Of a stretch of 64,000 nucleotides of DNA, positions 24,930 to 37,983 are shown piece after piece. The translations under genes were made by a program, and so were the position numbers. Origin of the DNA: Acanthochlamys bracteata (taxonomy: Eukaryota; Streptophyta; Magnoliopsida; Pandanales; Velloziaceae); assembly GCA_019914995.1 (NCBI GenBank), contig CM034130.1, positions 6,386,001 to 6,450,000 on the forward strand, given 5' to 3'. The notes beneath the pieces were generated by a model. The model had not been told where the DNA came from and ran no database searches. It saw only the letters and a list, made by a program, of their open reading frames with translations. The stretch's first letter is position 1. Every line of letters starts with the position of its first letter.

Positions 24930-26890
24930 TCCGATTGACATCAGAAGAGAGATGTTCTCACTGACGCGCATATCAACAGACTGAACAATAAGATCTATCA
25001 GTTCTTGCTCTTGCTATTAATAGAGATGCTAATGCATTTTTATTTCCAGAAGTTTGAAGTACAGATAGATGTAAAATCCCATTTCTGGCAATGTTTGGTG
25101 ATTTTAATTTCCTTCTAAAATTTATGAGAATTCATGTTTACTTGATGCTTGATGTCAAATTCTAAATTGTCGATACAAATAAACTCGATCATTTCATGCT
25201 TAAGTCCTAAAAAAAAGTGGTTTTAGTCGAACTTTTCTGCCTGTTAAGATTGGTCAATTATACTGGTGAATTTGCTGAAGGATTGATTATTTCAATCAAT
25301 AGGCTAATGTTTTTCTTATAAGCTACCATGTAGAGATCGGTGGATCATTTATTGTTTGATGAGATAAATCAACCACCTTCAATTTTTCTCTACATAAATT
25401 GCCACCGGTTCTAGATTTTGTCCAAGTTTAGAACTGAACCCACAAACTGTGGTGGATAAAATGAATATCAACTCATAGATTATTCCTATCTTTGAACAGA
25501 CTGACAAGATACATTGATAGTTAGCTAGTGATGGCATGTAGCTCGGTATCTGGTCTTCCAAAAGAAATTGCTACCCTTTAAAAATTGTATGCATTACGAT
25601 TTACTGAGTGGCAAATTTATCACAACTCGCTCACCAGCATCCATTTCCAAGTGGATCATAGTAATTTCAAATCTGTGCCTCCTGTTATTGAACGATGAGG
25701 GACTTTGACGTAGTCGCTACTCCAAAAACTTATGATGTTCGCGTTGCCATTCGAAAGGTATTGGTTTCTATCTCAAGCCCTATTACTCACCTTGAGCTAA
25801 TGCAAAATCTTGGAAACACTTTTGGGCATCTAAGAGATGGGGAACAAAATTTCTAAATCCAGCATTTTGGATGGCAAAGGTTTCGCAAAACAAAAACAGC
25901 TCGTTCTTTCAACATGAAACGAACCCAAAATCTTAACCTAACCTGACCGCACCTGATGATAATCAAGAACAAGTAGCAGTAGATATGAAAAAGTACATGG
26001 TCTTTATTGCTTTGCTAGAGACCATAACCCTACAAGATTTATGAATGACTTCACCATCTCTACTCTGATATGATTTATATATATTTTTTCTTTCTCTTGT
26101 TTTTTCTTTTGGTCTGGAAAAGGTCTACATTACCTGCTCTGTTTATGATTTGATAGCCAATGCCATGTCAAATCTTGTTGTCCTTTTTCCTAGTTCCTAT
26201 ATTTCAGCCACACCCACAGTACTAGATATCTGACAGTCACCATGATTAGCTAGCTTAGCTACTGTAAATAAAATGTTGACATAATAGAACGTACTTTCGC
26301 ACACTGAAAGGCATTCGTTTCTTTCTTAACAGTTCTACAGAAATTAGAGGTATATAATTCATGCAATTCTATGAAATGGTTGTACATATTAATGAGTTCA
26401 ACTTCTTTCCTTCGGTTTAAAAGTATTATTCAATGCTATTGATGAATTAGTGTTACATTTACACGACTTCAACATTATAACAAATTAAAACTGCACTATG
26501 ATATCATGTATAGTCATGCAACTCTCTACTGTTACCTAGTAATACTTGAAAATAAAAGAACAATTTAAAATGAATGCATATAGTTCTGTTCACACACGTT
26601 TGTGGAACTAATGCTAATATGAGATTATCTACAATATTAAATTGTATAACCTTCTTGTATACAAAAAATAGAGGAAACCCTAATTACAAAATTTCCAATA
26701 AAGTCAAACAATAACAAAAAGGTTGAAGTAAAGCGGAAGAAAAGTCAAGCTAACTGGCTAGTAGAACTACATTATATACGGCCATAAGACTTTCGTCAAT
26801 TCAAAGTGAAGAAAAAGGAAAACACACTTCGTCAACTCTTTCACCTGCACTGCTTCCCTTGATGATCTAATCAATTTCATCACTTACCCC
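24930..26890. other. Intergenic DNA, no gene recognised
   Basis: Mixed-composition sequence without long ORFs or recognisable protein motifs on either strand. Confidence 0.5.
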
Positions 26891-27109
26891 AAAATGAGCC
26901 AATTAACATTCGATCGTTCTCCTTTTCTTGCTTTCATTCTCACTCTTGCAGTTTCTTCATATATTGCAAGGCATGATCAAAAAGGAAACCATGACTACAA
27001 GCATGGCATCTTGATTAGAACCATAGAAGCAAAAAGATCAAGATCAATGCACGCACAAGCAGCAGAATGTATGCAATCCATCCGTGATCTTCATCTGATG
27101 TGTATTGTA

Positions 27110-27367
27110 TCAAGGTGACTTATCTCTTAGCATGCCAAAGGAGTTGTGCTGCTTAGAAGGACCGGACGGCGGAATCGGCATGGCCCTAGGCAAATACCCT
27201 AACAAGGTTGTTGCATCTCTAGTCTTTAGCCCATCTCGCTTGACATGGAAAATTTGCATAACCCTAGAACCCTGGCAACTTGAAACCAACACTGATAAAA
27301 GAAGAAGAAGATGAACTACTAACACTAGAGAAGTGGAGATCCTTGTGAGCTTCGAGACTTGGCCCAT
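27110..27367 (-). CDS. IDA-like (IDL) secreted peptide precursor
   Basis: Single-exon 85-codon precursor of the INFLORESCENCE DEFICIENT IN ABSCISSION family, whose processed peptides signal through HAESA/HSL receptor kinases in organ shedding and cell separation. Residues 8-32 form a hydrophobic signal peptide (TRISTSLVLVV...LLLLSVLVSS), followed by a basic variable region. The C-terminal EPIP-type motif is at residues 56-75: LGYLPRAMPIPPSGPSKQHN. The canonical core is PIPPSAPSKRHN; here Gly replaces Ala and Gln replaces Arg. Ten residues follow the motif. The start at 27367 is the only ATG placing the signal peptide at the N-terminus. No disabling lesions. Confident of the family; which paralogue, and its function, is inference. 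Confidence 0.88.
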   Translation of the reverse strand: MGQVSKLTRISTSLVLVVHLLLLLSVLVSSCQGSRVMQIFHVKRDGLKTRDATTLLGYLPRAMPIPPSGPSKQHNSFGMLRDKSP

Positions 27368-27501
27368 TTGGTGATAGTAGAAAGAAAAGTTAGCAACAAC
27401 GGAAGTTACTTGAGATTTTGAACAAAAAATAGAAGGAAAAAAGAGAGAGGTGCGATGAGTGTTTGGAACAGAATATGTAGAGATAGTTGTGGGTTAATGA
27501 T

Positions 27502-27510
27502 TAAATATAT
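27502..27510 (-). promoter_or_regulatory. Candidate TATA box of the IDA-like gene
   Basis: TATATTTAA on the minus strand, about 135 bp upstream of the ATG, followed by a CT-rich leader (CACCTCTCTCTTTTTTCC). Position and composition only. Confidence 0.35.
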
Positions 27511-27519
27511 TGGATTAGG

Positions 27520-28890
27520 TTGGTGACTTTGGAGTTGGAATGGGCCAGGTGGTGAGGAGAAGAGGAGACATGGAGGAAAAGTGGTTTTATGTTAAGTTCT
27601 CATTTTAGGAGCCGTAGGTGCTTTTATAAGCAATGTATAGTTTTTAAATAATATTAATCTAGTTTGCTTAGTGGTACCGTTAAATTTTTCTAAATATTCG
27701 AACATGAATCTGTTTCAACTTCAACATAAATATAGGTGCTTTAATTATTTATATGTTATTTCGTAAGAAAATATTTTATAAATAATTATTTATAAATAAT
27801 TTATATTTATTTTTACATATTTACTTTTTAATAATTTGTATTTAAATTCACATTTGAGAAATTTATTTTTGAATTAATTACGAACAAATAAAACAATCCA
27901 AGTATGACCATCTTCATTATTTATGAATTTGAATTTCTGATATAACTTACAAAACAAGTGACATAAACACCATGAGTTATTATATATAACTATTGTTTTT
28001 AAGGGACTAATGTTGAATTAAGAAGGGGAGACAGGAGGGAGAGGGACAAGGGTTACTGAGAAAAGTAAGGGTTATGTCTTATGTCTTTGTCTTGCGGTTA
28101 GGTGAGAAAAATGGTCCACAATCAATTGATGGCAAACAAAATTAACATATAAGGAATTGGATCTCTCAGCTCCAAACAAGACTGCCTGTCTCATGGACAT
28201 GGATCCCTTTTAAACTTTTTTACTTAGATTTTTTCTTCTTTAGATTTCTTTCTTTGTTGTGATGCATGCATGTTATGTTGTTGTACTTAATTCATCTCTC
28301 CATTTTTTCTTGGTTAAAGAATTAGAACTTATGTAGGAATGGAAGAATTTAAAGCTCTCACAATATATCCTCTGTATTACTTTCTATGCAACTATGCCAT
28401 GATTATACCTCTGTTTCACTCTAACACTGTTCAATCTACAGGGGAATGGCAGCAACAGAAGCTACCAGTACTACTACTACTTGCTACTGCAGATTCAATT
28501 AATTCACAAAATATAAAACTTGTCTGAAATTTTGTCTTATAGCTAATATATCATTATATAGAAGTTCGCACTCAGCACATGTTTTAAAAGTTTTTTCTAA
28601 ATTTTAAATTATATAATTTATAAAATTTAATTATTAATTTGAATTTTATTTTTATTTCAAATTCTACTGTTATTAGATTCATTTCAAATTTTATTTTATA
28701 TATTTTAATTATTATTTGAAATTTAAATTTTATAGATTTTACTTTTTATTAAAAAATTTTATAAAATTTAATTTTATAAAACTTAAATATAATTAAGATA
28801 TGCCCTTAATCTTTATATGTACGTTGGTTAACGTCTTCTGAAAAAGTTTCGCAGACAACTCCACAAACTCTTTTCCATCGCTGTTAGAAG
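27520..28890. other. Intergenic DNA, no gene recognised
   Basis: AT-rich. A 62-codon frame at 28339-28527 has no recognisable feature and is not called. Confidence 0.45.
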
Positions 28891-28894
28891 ATAT

Positions 28895-29125
28895 TTGATA
28901 GTTTATGAAAACGAATTTTTTTAAAATAAAAAATATTTTTATTTTTCAAAAAATGAATTTTATTTTTTTCTTTTAAAAAATAATAAAATATATAATAAAA
29001 AAATATATTATATCAAATTTTTATATTTTTTAAATTTTTGAATAAATTTTATAAATATTTATAAAATATATATTAAAAAATATAAATAAAAATTTTAAAA
29101 ATACTATTTTCAAAAGCTAAGTCAA
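28895..29125. repeat. Single-arm copy of the AT-rich foldback repeat
   Basis: Matches the left arm of the 24127 element: TTTTTTTAAAATAAAAAATA, AATAAAATATATAATAAAAA, and ATAAATATTTATAAAATATA tracts in the same order, ending near GTCAAACGGGG. Confidence 0.5.
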
Positions 29126-29259
29126 ACGGGGTCTCTTTTTATATTCTTTAGCTTTACAGTATCAGCTGCCATGTTCTACTAGTACTTGTTATAAGAAAAG
29201 TTCCCGAAGAAACAGGCGTTAATACTTTACGGGACAAAGATTATCCTAATACAACTAAT

Positions 29260-29869
29260 CATAGTCGTAAAATTCGGATTGTCCCGTCAGATCGATCCGA
29301 AATTTGGAATATAAATCGATCCAAATTTATAATAAAATCATTTATACAATCGATTTGCTTCTGATTCATTTTGACCCGTTCTGACCCGTTTTGATCCGAT
29401 CGATTCTTTCGGCCGAATCAAACCGGATTACATTAAATTTTAAAAATTTAAATTTATAATATATTGATGCAAAAAATAATTATTAGTAGCTTTATATTGA
29501 AATATAATATGTAGTTTAGATTTTATATTTGGATGTAATAATACAAAAAAATAAATTTATTATATTTTATTTATAAATATTGATTATTAGTGATTTTTAA
29601 GTTTTTATATTACTAATTCTATTAAATTGTAAGAAAAAAATAACAAAATTATTTTAAAACAAAGAATTTCTTTTGAAATTTATTATTTAAAATATTTTAT
29701 ATTTTCTATATAATTTTATTAGTTTTTTTTATGTTTTTTAATAAAGAAAAATAATAAATGTTCGTGCTACCGTCAATACTTTGATATTTTTAATATAACA
29801 GGTCAACCCGTGACCCGTTGATCCGGATAGTTTTTCGGTTCAATGTCCGGTCCGGCTTTTATAACTATG
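29260..29869. mobile_element. Non-autonomous TIR element, about 610 bp
   Basis: The left end CATAGTCGTAAAATTCGGA pairs with the reverse complement of the right end, CATAGTTATAAAAGCCGGA. Repeated GACCCGTT / GATCCG words sit near both ends and the middle is AT-rich. The flanks AACTAAT and AACTATA may be a worn target duplication. No ORF. Superfamily not settled. Confidence 0.65.
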
Positions 29870-29879
29870 AACTATACTT

Positions 29880-30247
29880 GTTGAGATCGGAAACCTTATT
29901 AATTTATTTGATACTAGAGACGAGATTAATAGCTAAAGGATTCACTCCAATATATGAAGTTGATTATCATTAAACTTCTGCATATGTGACTAAGATGAAT
30001 ACTATTAAGAATCTTTTTATCTTTAGCAGTAAGTTTGGATTGGATTTCGAAATAGTTTGATGTCAAAAATAATTGTGCATAGTGATTTGAAAAAATCTAT
30101 ATGACGTTTTCTCCTAAATATCATATCACCAAAAGTACAAGTAATGTTTGCCGTTTGAACAAAACATTATATGGCACAAATTAATCTCCCGTGCATAGTT
30201 TGATAGATTTATCATGGCTATAGAAATTATATCATAAACAGGTTAAC
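29880..30247 (+). pseudogene. Copia element 3, 5' truncated: N-terminal RT fragment
   Basis: Frames with stops match copia RT: GFTPIYEVDYH, AYVTKMNTIKNL, a KNAFLHG-like stretch, KSTSNVCRLNKTLYG-like and WFDRFIMAIE, ending YHKQVN. The text resumes at 42190 with ANIDHTLFIK, so copia element 2 inserted here. Nothing copia-like is seen left of about 29880. Confidence 0.8.
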
Positions 30248-31888
30248 TACTGGAAATCAAGATAGATTTTGATAATATAAATAATTAAAAAATATGCTTT
30301 ATGATTTGAGATGGACTAAAAAGTTAAAATCAGTTATTTAGGATCTTACAAAATTTATCCTATATCTAATTGACAATAAGTCAACTATAGCACAAAGAGA
30401 TTCTTTACCTATAGACAGCCATCTAACAATCAGCTATATGCTTGTTATCTATATGTGAATTTTTTTGTGAGGCATATGAACAAAATCCGCACAAGTGAAA
30501 CAACAAAAAGTTAGAGCATACAAAGACAAAGAACTGTCAGATATATAGATGCTATATCTTTAGTATTGAGTAAGAAATTTAACATAAAAGATTGTTATTC
30601 TTACCGGCATTACAAATTTCAGTCATTAGCTCAAGATTCACATTGTTTATATTACAAGAGAAAAGTACATAAGTCAAGCTACATAAACTAATACAATTAC
30701 CTCAATACAAGTGGGAAGATAATCTTCAAGTTTAGTCACAAGAGAACACAAGCTTTCAATCATGAAAGTGAACAACAAGCTTTGGAACTAAAAGCAACTC
30801 AACAGGTTCACCAACCCACGGGAAGAACGTCAGCCTGATCAACGAATTCACAAAGAGTTTTACTGACTCAGCTCAGAGTCAAAAGATAAGAAATAAGTTG
30901 CTGGGGTCCTTAGCAAATAAAAAAAGTCATGTCAAATGGAGCAAGTTGGAGTAGATAGACGGGAGTTTTGAAGTTCCTTACCTTTGCATTTAATGCTGAT
31001 AGAAAAGTTTGCACTAGTCTAGTTAATGAAATCATAGGCTAATTGGAGAACTGATGGATATTTCAATAACAACCATTAGAGAACAGGAGCCCCAAAACTA
31101 CAACGGATACGATCTTGAAATTTGCTACAGACTGAGAGACTCCAACGGAAAGACTTAAAAAAGCTCAGCCCTGTAAGCTGAAATGGTATAAGAAAAAGAA
31201 GAATTGTAGAATAGAAGAGTAAGAAAAACAGTAGAAAAAATCTAGGAATATAATACGAGCATTACATAGACTCCATCAAAACATAAGCACTTTACTAATG
31301 TCAATTAATTCTCTAAACACATTTCTGATAGTCTTTTTTTATTATATCAACTTGCATTAATTAAATTTATTTTTGTATTAAGATTGATCCTATGCCTAAT
31401 CTGTATTAATCAAATTTCTGTAAAATAGAGGATAAGTGCTTAGAGCACTTATGGAAAAGGCTCGGTAAGAACTTGGTATGCGTTTATTGACTTTGTAATA
31501 AAGCTAGCTATTCAGCTAAGGAGACGTGTGTCCAATCGGCTGTGAATGGTTGTTGGTATAAGAAAATTTATAAGAGCAAGTGTGCTTGGTGAAATACTTT
31601 GCTCTTTGTGAGTATAACTTGTTAAAAATTAATAAACATTCAGCTCTTAAGATAGAGTATCCGTGGATGTAAGCAAATGAGTTTATAAAATTACGTCAAT
31701 CTCTTGAGTTGCTTTGATTTATTGTTAACTTCACTTACTATAAAATTTGTTGTGCTAATAATTCTTCGCAGGACCTATCATATATATATCCAGCTACATA
31801 ACTGCCTAACTTTGTTAATTGAAAATTTTAGAATATCAATTCAATTCACCCTTCCCTTGTTGAGTTAACTTTGCAGGCTTTACTAGTA
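30248..31888 (+). repeat. 5' LTR of copia element 2 (1641 bp)
   Basis: Start matches TGTTGGAAATCAAGAT-type ends (here mutated to TACTGG). Ends TTTACTAGTA, followed by AG and the primer site. Shares colinear sequence with the LTR at 40502, including the segment starting CAAGCTTTGGAACTAAAA, present once here and twice there. Confidence 0.85.
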
Positions 31889-31890
31889 AG

Positions 31891-31902
31891 TGGTATCATA
31901 GC
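31891..31902 (+). other. Primer-binding site of copia element 2
   Basis: TGGTATCATAGC, close to the plant copia initiator-tRNA-Met site TGGTATCAGAGC. Confidence 0.85.
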
Positions 31903-31989
31903 AGACCTACAAATTAAAGGTTTAACAGTTTTCAGATAAAAGATCTCTATAGCTAACATTATCTTGTAGCTTTCGAAGAAAGCTCATCC

Positions 31990-33860
31990 AACTGCCCACC
32001 TCCCTTTGATTTAACCAACTATGAAACTGGAAAACTAAGATGACGATCTTCATTCGATTCCAAGATTTTACGCTTTAAAAAATAGTACATGGTGGACACA
32101 TTATGTCAACAAAAATCGGCCCTAATGGAAGAAGTACCCAATAGTAGAAAGCGAATACACTGACGAGGACAACAAGTTAATCTCACTGAACAACAAGGCC
32201 TTGAACATTCTCTACTATGCATTGGATCCTAATGATTTCAAAAGAATCAGTGTTTGAAACATAGTTAAGAAAATATGGGATCAACTTGAGTTAACATATA
32301 AAAGAACGGCTCAAGTCAAGGAAACCAAGGTCAAGTTATTGATTCATGAATACAATAACTTTAAGATAAACATAGCTGAGACTATAGCTCAAATGTATAC
32401 TAGATTTACTAACATAACAAATTCTTTGAAAAATTTAGAAAAGGACTTTAGACCCGAAGAAGTCACATGAAAAATAGTAAGAGGTGCTACCAACCTTCGT
32501 ATTAGAAGTGGATGTAATAGAAGAAAATCCAATCTTTCCCACAAATGACTTATCTATATAAGCTGATTTGTAAGCTGATGGCCAGAAAATTGTCTTTGAG
32601 AAAACAAGTTTTACAAAGTAAAAAAGAGGACACGGGAAAAATAATAGAAGAGAATACACAGAAGACATCAACTAATACAACTGTAACAAGCCTGTACATT
32701 TCAAAAGTGAGCGTCCTTTGTTGAAGAAATGTAAAACCAAGCACATAAGAAGAAAGAAAGTAATGGCTGCCTGAAATGATGAGGATGAATGCTCATTTTT
32801 TTAAAGGATAGCATAGCCAAAATCAGTCAGACAAAAATGAAGAGGTCAATCCATGACTAATGGCTAATCATGATGAATCAAATGAGGTAAGCTCCACTGA
32901 ATATGACGACTTTAATGAAAAATTGTAAGATGTATTTGATGAGTTGTATTCAAAATACTTAGATGCTAAAACTAACTTCAAAACTATGAAAATTTGCATG
33001 CTTAATTTCAAGAAAGAAAATGAATGCCTAAAGAAGAAAATGCTTTAGCTAAAAATTACCTTGAAAGGTAAGATAAATGCTATCAAGATACAATGCATGA
33101 CGATTATGACCATATGAATACTAAATTATCCGCACAGTATTGTAAATAATCCTTTCATGCAATTAAATGAAAAACTTCATATAGTGCAAGCTAGATGGAT
33201 GTGAGGCTAGTATTACAAGCTACACAACCAGTGTTGATCTAACTAAAAGGATCACAGAACTTGAGGAACTGAACAAAGCAGTAAGCCAAGAAGTAGACAA
33301 ACTATCGTATCGACCTGTTTTAGATTTCAGACTGTTCTTAAATGTCTAAACACTTTGCTCACAAAGAAAATGCTACTGTAAAAAGAAAACCAGAAGTTAC
33401 ACCAAAAAAACAAAATCCTAAAGAATGATGTACAAAGCCTGCTGGTCAAGAATAATGACTTATAAGCATCTATAGCCAGATTTGTAAAGAGAAAGACAGA
33501 CTGGATGTAAAGTTAGGAGCTCAGCATAGTGTTTATAGAAGGAAAGGCATTAGATCTACCAACATCAGCTAATGCATCAGGTAAGCAACAAATGAGGTAT
33601 GAAAATGAACCCTCAACTAGCCAACAGAACTACAGAAACGTAAGTATGCCTTCATTGAGCATGCATAATTTTTGAAGCATCCTGTATAGAGAGTATACAG
33701 TAGATGAATACTACTCCTCAACTCTTTTTATTAAATATTTTTACTGCGGTAAAAAGGGTCATGGCATAAACTCCTATTGGTATAAAAGGATTACTAATAA
33801 AATAAAATTGATAGGGGTTTCAAAAGAAACCTCTAGTAGTACTAACCTTCTATGACCCAA
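31990..33860 (+). pseudogene. gag remnant of copia element 2
   Basis: Blocks typical of SIRE-type gag: NNKALNILYYALDPNDFKRI (about 32185-32250), KKIWDQLELTYK, QVKETKVKLLIHEYNNFKI (about 32310-32365), and TIAQMYTRFTNITNSLKNL (about 32387-32440). Then come degraded basic and coiled-coil-like segments and a zinc knuckle (YCGKKGHGINSYW, near 33740-33780). Several stops. Confidence 0.82.
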
Positions 33861-33929
33861 AAAAATTTGGGTATATAAATATGAAATTTATTTTTGCAGA
33901 TAAAAGAGGAGGAAAGTTGATTGAAGTAA

Positions 33930-35150
33930 AATATATGGTATTTAGACAGCGGCTGCTCAAGACACATGATTGGGAATGAAAATTTCTATACTCACCTGCA
34001 AAAGCGATACAGTGAAAATATTGTTCTGAGTGACAACAGTAAGTGTAAGGTTATAGACGTAGGGCAGATTGGTTACCCCCCATCCCTATACATAGAAAAT
34101 ATTCTTGATGTCAAGGGATTAAAACATAACCTGTTACGCATAAGTCAAATTTGTGACAATGGTTTTAAAGTGAATTTCAATAATCACTACTGTTCCATTA
34201 TCAATCTACGTTTAGACAAGAAGTACTAATGGTAAAAGGAAAGTTAATGTACGTTCTTTTTATTGACGATTTTTCTAACTATAAAATGTGTCTAATTGCC
34301 AATCAGCAAGCAAGCAGCTAGCTTTATTCAAACTGAATTTGGTCAAGGAACTAGCTGAATCAAAGTATAATCTAGACAAACTATGTGATGCATGCGCAAA
34401 AGAGAAACATATGAAATAATCGTTTAAAGCCAAATCGACAATTAAAACAAGCAAGCCACTACAACTATTACGTATAGATCTGTTTAGGCCCTTACTAATT
34501 GCAAGCTTATGAGGTAAGTATTATTGTCTTGTAATTATATATGACTATTTTCGATTTAGTTGGGTATTCTTTCTTGTATACAAAAATTATGCATTAAAAA
34601 TATTCACATATTTTTTCGAAAAGATTAAAAATGAATTTGATTATAAAATTTGTTTTGTGCGAAGTGATCATGGTAAAACTTTCAAAAGTTTTACTTTGAT
34701 GAGTTCTGTGATGCAAATAGTTTAACGCGTAATTTTTCAGCACTAAAAACTCTTCAACAAATAGGTGTTATTGAAAAAAAAATAGAATGCTTGTGGAAAT
34801 AGTCAGAACCATGCTAATGGAACAGAACTTATCTAAGTATTTTCGGGCAGAGGTGGTCAACACCATGTCATGTAAACAATCGTACATTTATTCGTCCTTT
34901 TCTTAAGAAAACTCCATCTGAACTTTTAAAGTGAATGACATCTAATATTGCTTATTTTAAAACTTTCGGTTGCAAATGCTATATCCTTAATAATGGTAAA
35001 TATAATCTGGGTAAATTTGATGCCAAAAGTGATGAGGGAATCTTCTTTGGATACTCCTTTGACTCTAAAGCATAAACATATAAAGTCTTCAACAAAAGAA
35101 TTATGATTGTTAAGAAATTTGTGCATGTGATTTTTTGATGAAACTAATAC
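33930..35150 (+). pseudogene. protease-integrase remnant of copia element 2
   Basis: Protease: YLDSGCSRHMIG active-site region near 33940-33975 (in a frame preceding ENFYTHLQKRYSENIVLSD), then VKGLKHNLLRISQICDNGF. Integrase: a GAG-pre-integrase CDACAKEKH-like block near 34385, LLRIDLFRPL near 34465, YCLVIIYDYFRFSWVFFL near 34525-34580, and a VRSDHGKTF stretch near 34660. Further on, FGCKCYILNN near 34965 and KFDAKSDEGIFFGYS near 35015-35058. Frames shift repeatedly. Confidence 0.85.
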
Positions 35151-35379
35151 TGGGCCAAGAATGAAATTAGAATCTGAAGCAGGATAAAAAGCTGAGGACT
35201 TCTTCTAATTACCATAAAAATAGCAAGAAGTTTTAGAATAGGAATCAAAAGACAAATAACCTGATCCAATTGATAATAATGGGCATGTTCACAAACCTTT
35301 AGAGCATAGATTTAGTCATCAATACAAAAACATAATAGGTAATTTAAGTGAAGGTATAAGAACTATATCTCATTTCAGA

Positions 35380-36718
35380 AAAAAATTTATGAAGTATTCT
35401 GCATTTGTATTCAATTTTGAACCTAAATGTGTTCGTGATATTTTCAAAGATAATTCTTCAATTGTTGCTATGTAAGAAGAGCTAAATCAGTTTGAAAGAA
35501 ACAATATATGGCATTGAGTTAGGAAACCACTTAATAAATCTATCATAAGAACTATATGGGTGTTTAAAAATAAATGGATAAAAAAAATAATATTATTAGA
35601 AACAAAGATAGGTTGTTGGACAAAGGATACAATCAGGAAGAAGCCATTGACTTTGATAAAATTATATCCCTATTGCACGCCTTGAAGCCATCAGAATACT
35701 ACTTAGATATGCACGCCACAAAGATTTCAAATTTTTCCAAATGGATATTAAAAATGCTTTCCTAAATGGCTTTCTAAAGGAGAAAGTTTATGTTGAACAA
35801 CCTCCTTATTTTGAAAATCTAAATTTTCCACATCATATTTTTAAATTAAACAAAGCACTCTAGGGACTCAAGAAAGCTCCCAAGACTTAGGTATGAGCGC
35901 TTAAGTGCTTTTAAGATTAAAAAGGGTGACTTTTGCCGATATAAGATTGACTTAACTTTATTCACTTTGCATTAAGAGAGTGATGTGCCGATTATACACA
36001 TTTATATTGATGATATAATATTTGGTGCTACTGACGAGAGGATGTGCAGAAACTGTTTTGTCCTAATATAGAAAAAATTTGAAATGAGTCTTATGAGAGA
36101 GTTGGACAACTTCTTTGGATATTAAATCAAATAGTTGAAATATAGATTTTTTATCAATTAGAGTACGTATGTCAAGTACTTGATTAAAAAATATAATATG
36201 AATTCAGCAAAGAAATAAGCACCCTAATATCTACCTCATGCAAGCTAAACAAAAATGAAATAGGTAAATCAATAGATAAAAAATCATATAGAAGTATAAT
36301 TAGATATGTCTTATCTTTAACGGCCAATAGACCAGACATTCAGTTTAGTATGTGTTTGTCTGTAAGATTTCAAAACAAACCTAAGGAATCCCACATGAGT
36401 GCAGTAAAAAAATTTATTAGATACTTAGTTGGTACTAAAAAATTAGGACTATTTTATTTTAAAAGCTGTGAATTTAATCTATACGTTTATGCTAATGCTG
36501 ATTTTGTGAGATGTAAACTTGATAGAAAAGCACAACCGGTTTTGTTAGTTTCTTGAAAGTTGTTTAATATTATGGTGCTCAAAGAAACAAATCATCTTTA
36601 GTTATGTCCACTGCCGAAGCAGAATATTTAGTTGTTGGAAGTTGTTGTGGCCAGATACTATGAATCTAACAACAACTCCTAGATTTCGTTTTTTATTTAA
36701 AAAATGTTCCCAATACTA
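35380..36718 (+). pseudogene. RT and RNase H remnant of copia element 2 (5' part)
   Basis: RT pieces: NKDRLLDKGYNQEEAIDFDK (35605-35660), an FKWILKMLS/MAF block near 35735-35775, HIYIDDIIFGATDER near 36000-36045 (YIDD box), and LMRELDNFFGY near 36090. Then the conserved FQNKPKESHMSAVKKFIRYL segment near 36369-36430, KKLGLFYF, and MSTAEAEYLVVGSCC near 36607-36650. Broken by stops and ended by the solo LTR at 36724. Confidence 0.85.
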
Positions 36719-36723
36719 TGTGA

Positions 36724-37978
36724 TGTTGAAACTCCAAAGTTGATTTGATGATAATAGTGATTAAGAATTATAGTTTATAAATCTAGTTCTGCAGGATTTT
36801 ATAAGCAAAATTTATCCTACACATAACAGACAACAAGCTAGTTATAGCCTAAGAAAACTTTTCATTTATAGACAACCATCTAATAGTCAGCTACTATTTT
36901 TATCTATATGCGAAATTCTTTTAAAGGTGCATGAACAGTAGCGAAAAAACAGAGCGCACACAAACAGAGGAACAGTCAACTCTATATATATTACATCGTT
37001 AGCATTGAGTAAGAAACTAAATAAAGGATTAATATTATCACTGGGACTACGAATCAGTCATTAGCTCAAGATTTAGAATACTTACAATACTGTAGAAGTT
37101 TACATAAGTTAAGCTATAAAAACTAAGATGATTATCTCAATACAAGTTATAAATAAAAAGAGTCAATCTTCAAACCTAGTCATTGAAGAAAATAAGCCAT
37201 GAATCATGATCAAAGAATTTATTAGAGAAGACTCACCATCACTGTAAGTAGAAATGTTATAAGAAGAAGAAAAAGTAGTACAGAACAAAAAAAGGGGAAA
37301 AACACTAAGATAATCTAAGAGGAACGACCAAGCTTTACACATACTCTATCTTTCAAAATAGAGACATTTTCCAGCTGCTGATCAAATTTCTGAACACACT
37401 TTCTGGCAGCTTTTTTTATTATCTCAATTTGCTTACTTTATGTTAATTTCTGCTTTGAAATTGATCCTATGCCTAACCTGTGTTAATCAAATTTTTGTAA
37501 ATAGAATGTAAATACTTGGAGCACTTATGGAAGAGGTTTTGTAGGAGGCTAGTAAGTATTTACTGACTTTGTAGGAAGGCTAGCTATTCAGTCAGGGGGG
37601 TGTGAGTGTCCATTCGGCTGTGAAAGAATTATCTGGTGTAAGAAAGTTAATTAGGGCAAGTGTGATTGGTGAAGTATTTTGCTCTTGATGTGTGTAGCTT
37701 ATTAAAAAATTTAGTAAACATTCAACTCTTATAATAAAGCATCCATAGATATAGGTAAAAAAATTTACAGAATCACGTAAATATTCTGAATTATTTTGAT
37801 TTACTGTTAAATTCACATATCATAAAATCTACTATACTAATAGTTCTTTACAAAACTTATCATACATATAGTCGGTTGCCTAACTGCTATTTCTAGCAAC
37901 TTCTGTGAATCAAAAAAATTTAACTATCAATTCAATTCACCCTCATCTTTTGAATTGATTTTACAGATGTATCTAATA
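36724..37978 (+). mobile_element. Solo LTR (SIRE/Maximus-like), 1255 bp, with perfect 5-bp TSD
   Basis: Starts TGTTGAAACTCC, ends GTATCTAATA. Flanked by TGTGA at 36719-36723 and 37979-37983. Removing it brings together ...NVPIL and CDYAIAINLT of the host RNase H (the target lies in the LCD codons), which confirms the insertion point. Related in order and sequence to the LTRs at 30248 and 40502. Confidence 0.93.
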
Positions 37979-37983
37979 TGTGA

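Noticed and set aside
26894-27118. 74-codon plus-strand frame with a hydrophobic N-terminus (MSQLTFDRSPFLAFILTLAV)
   Set aside because: Overlaps the end of the opposing IDA-like gene by a few bases, has no recognised mature domain, and the frame is short; insufficient to call a gene.
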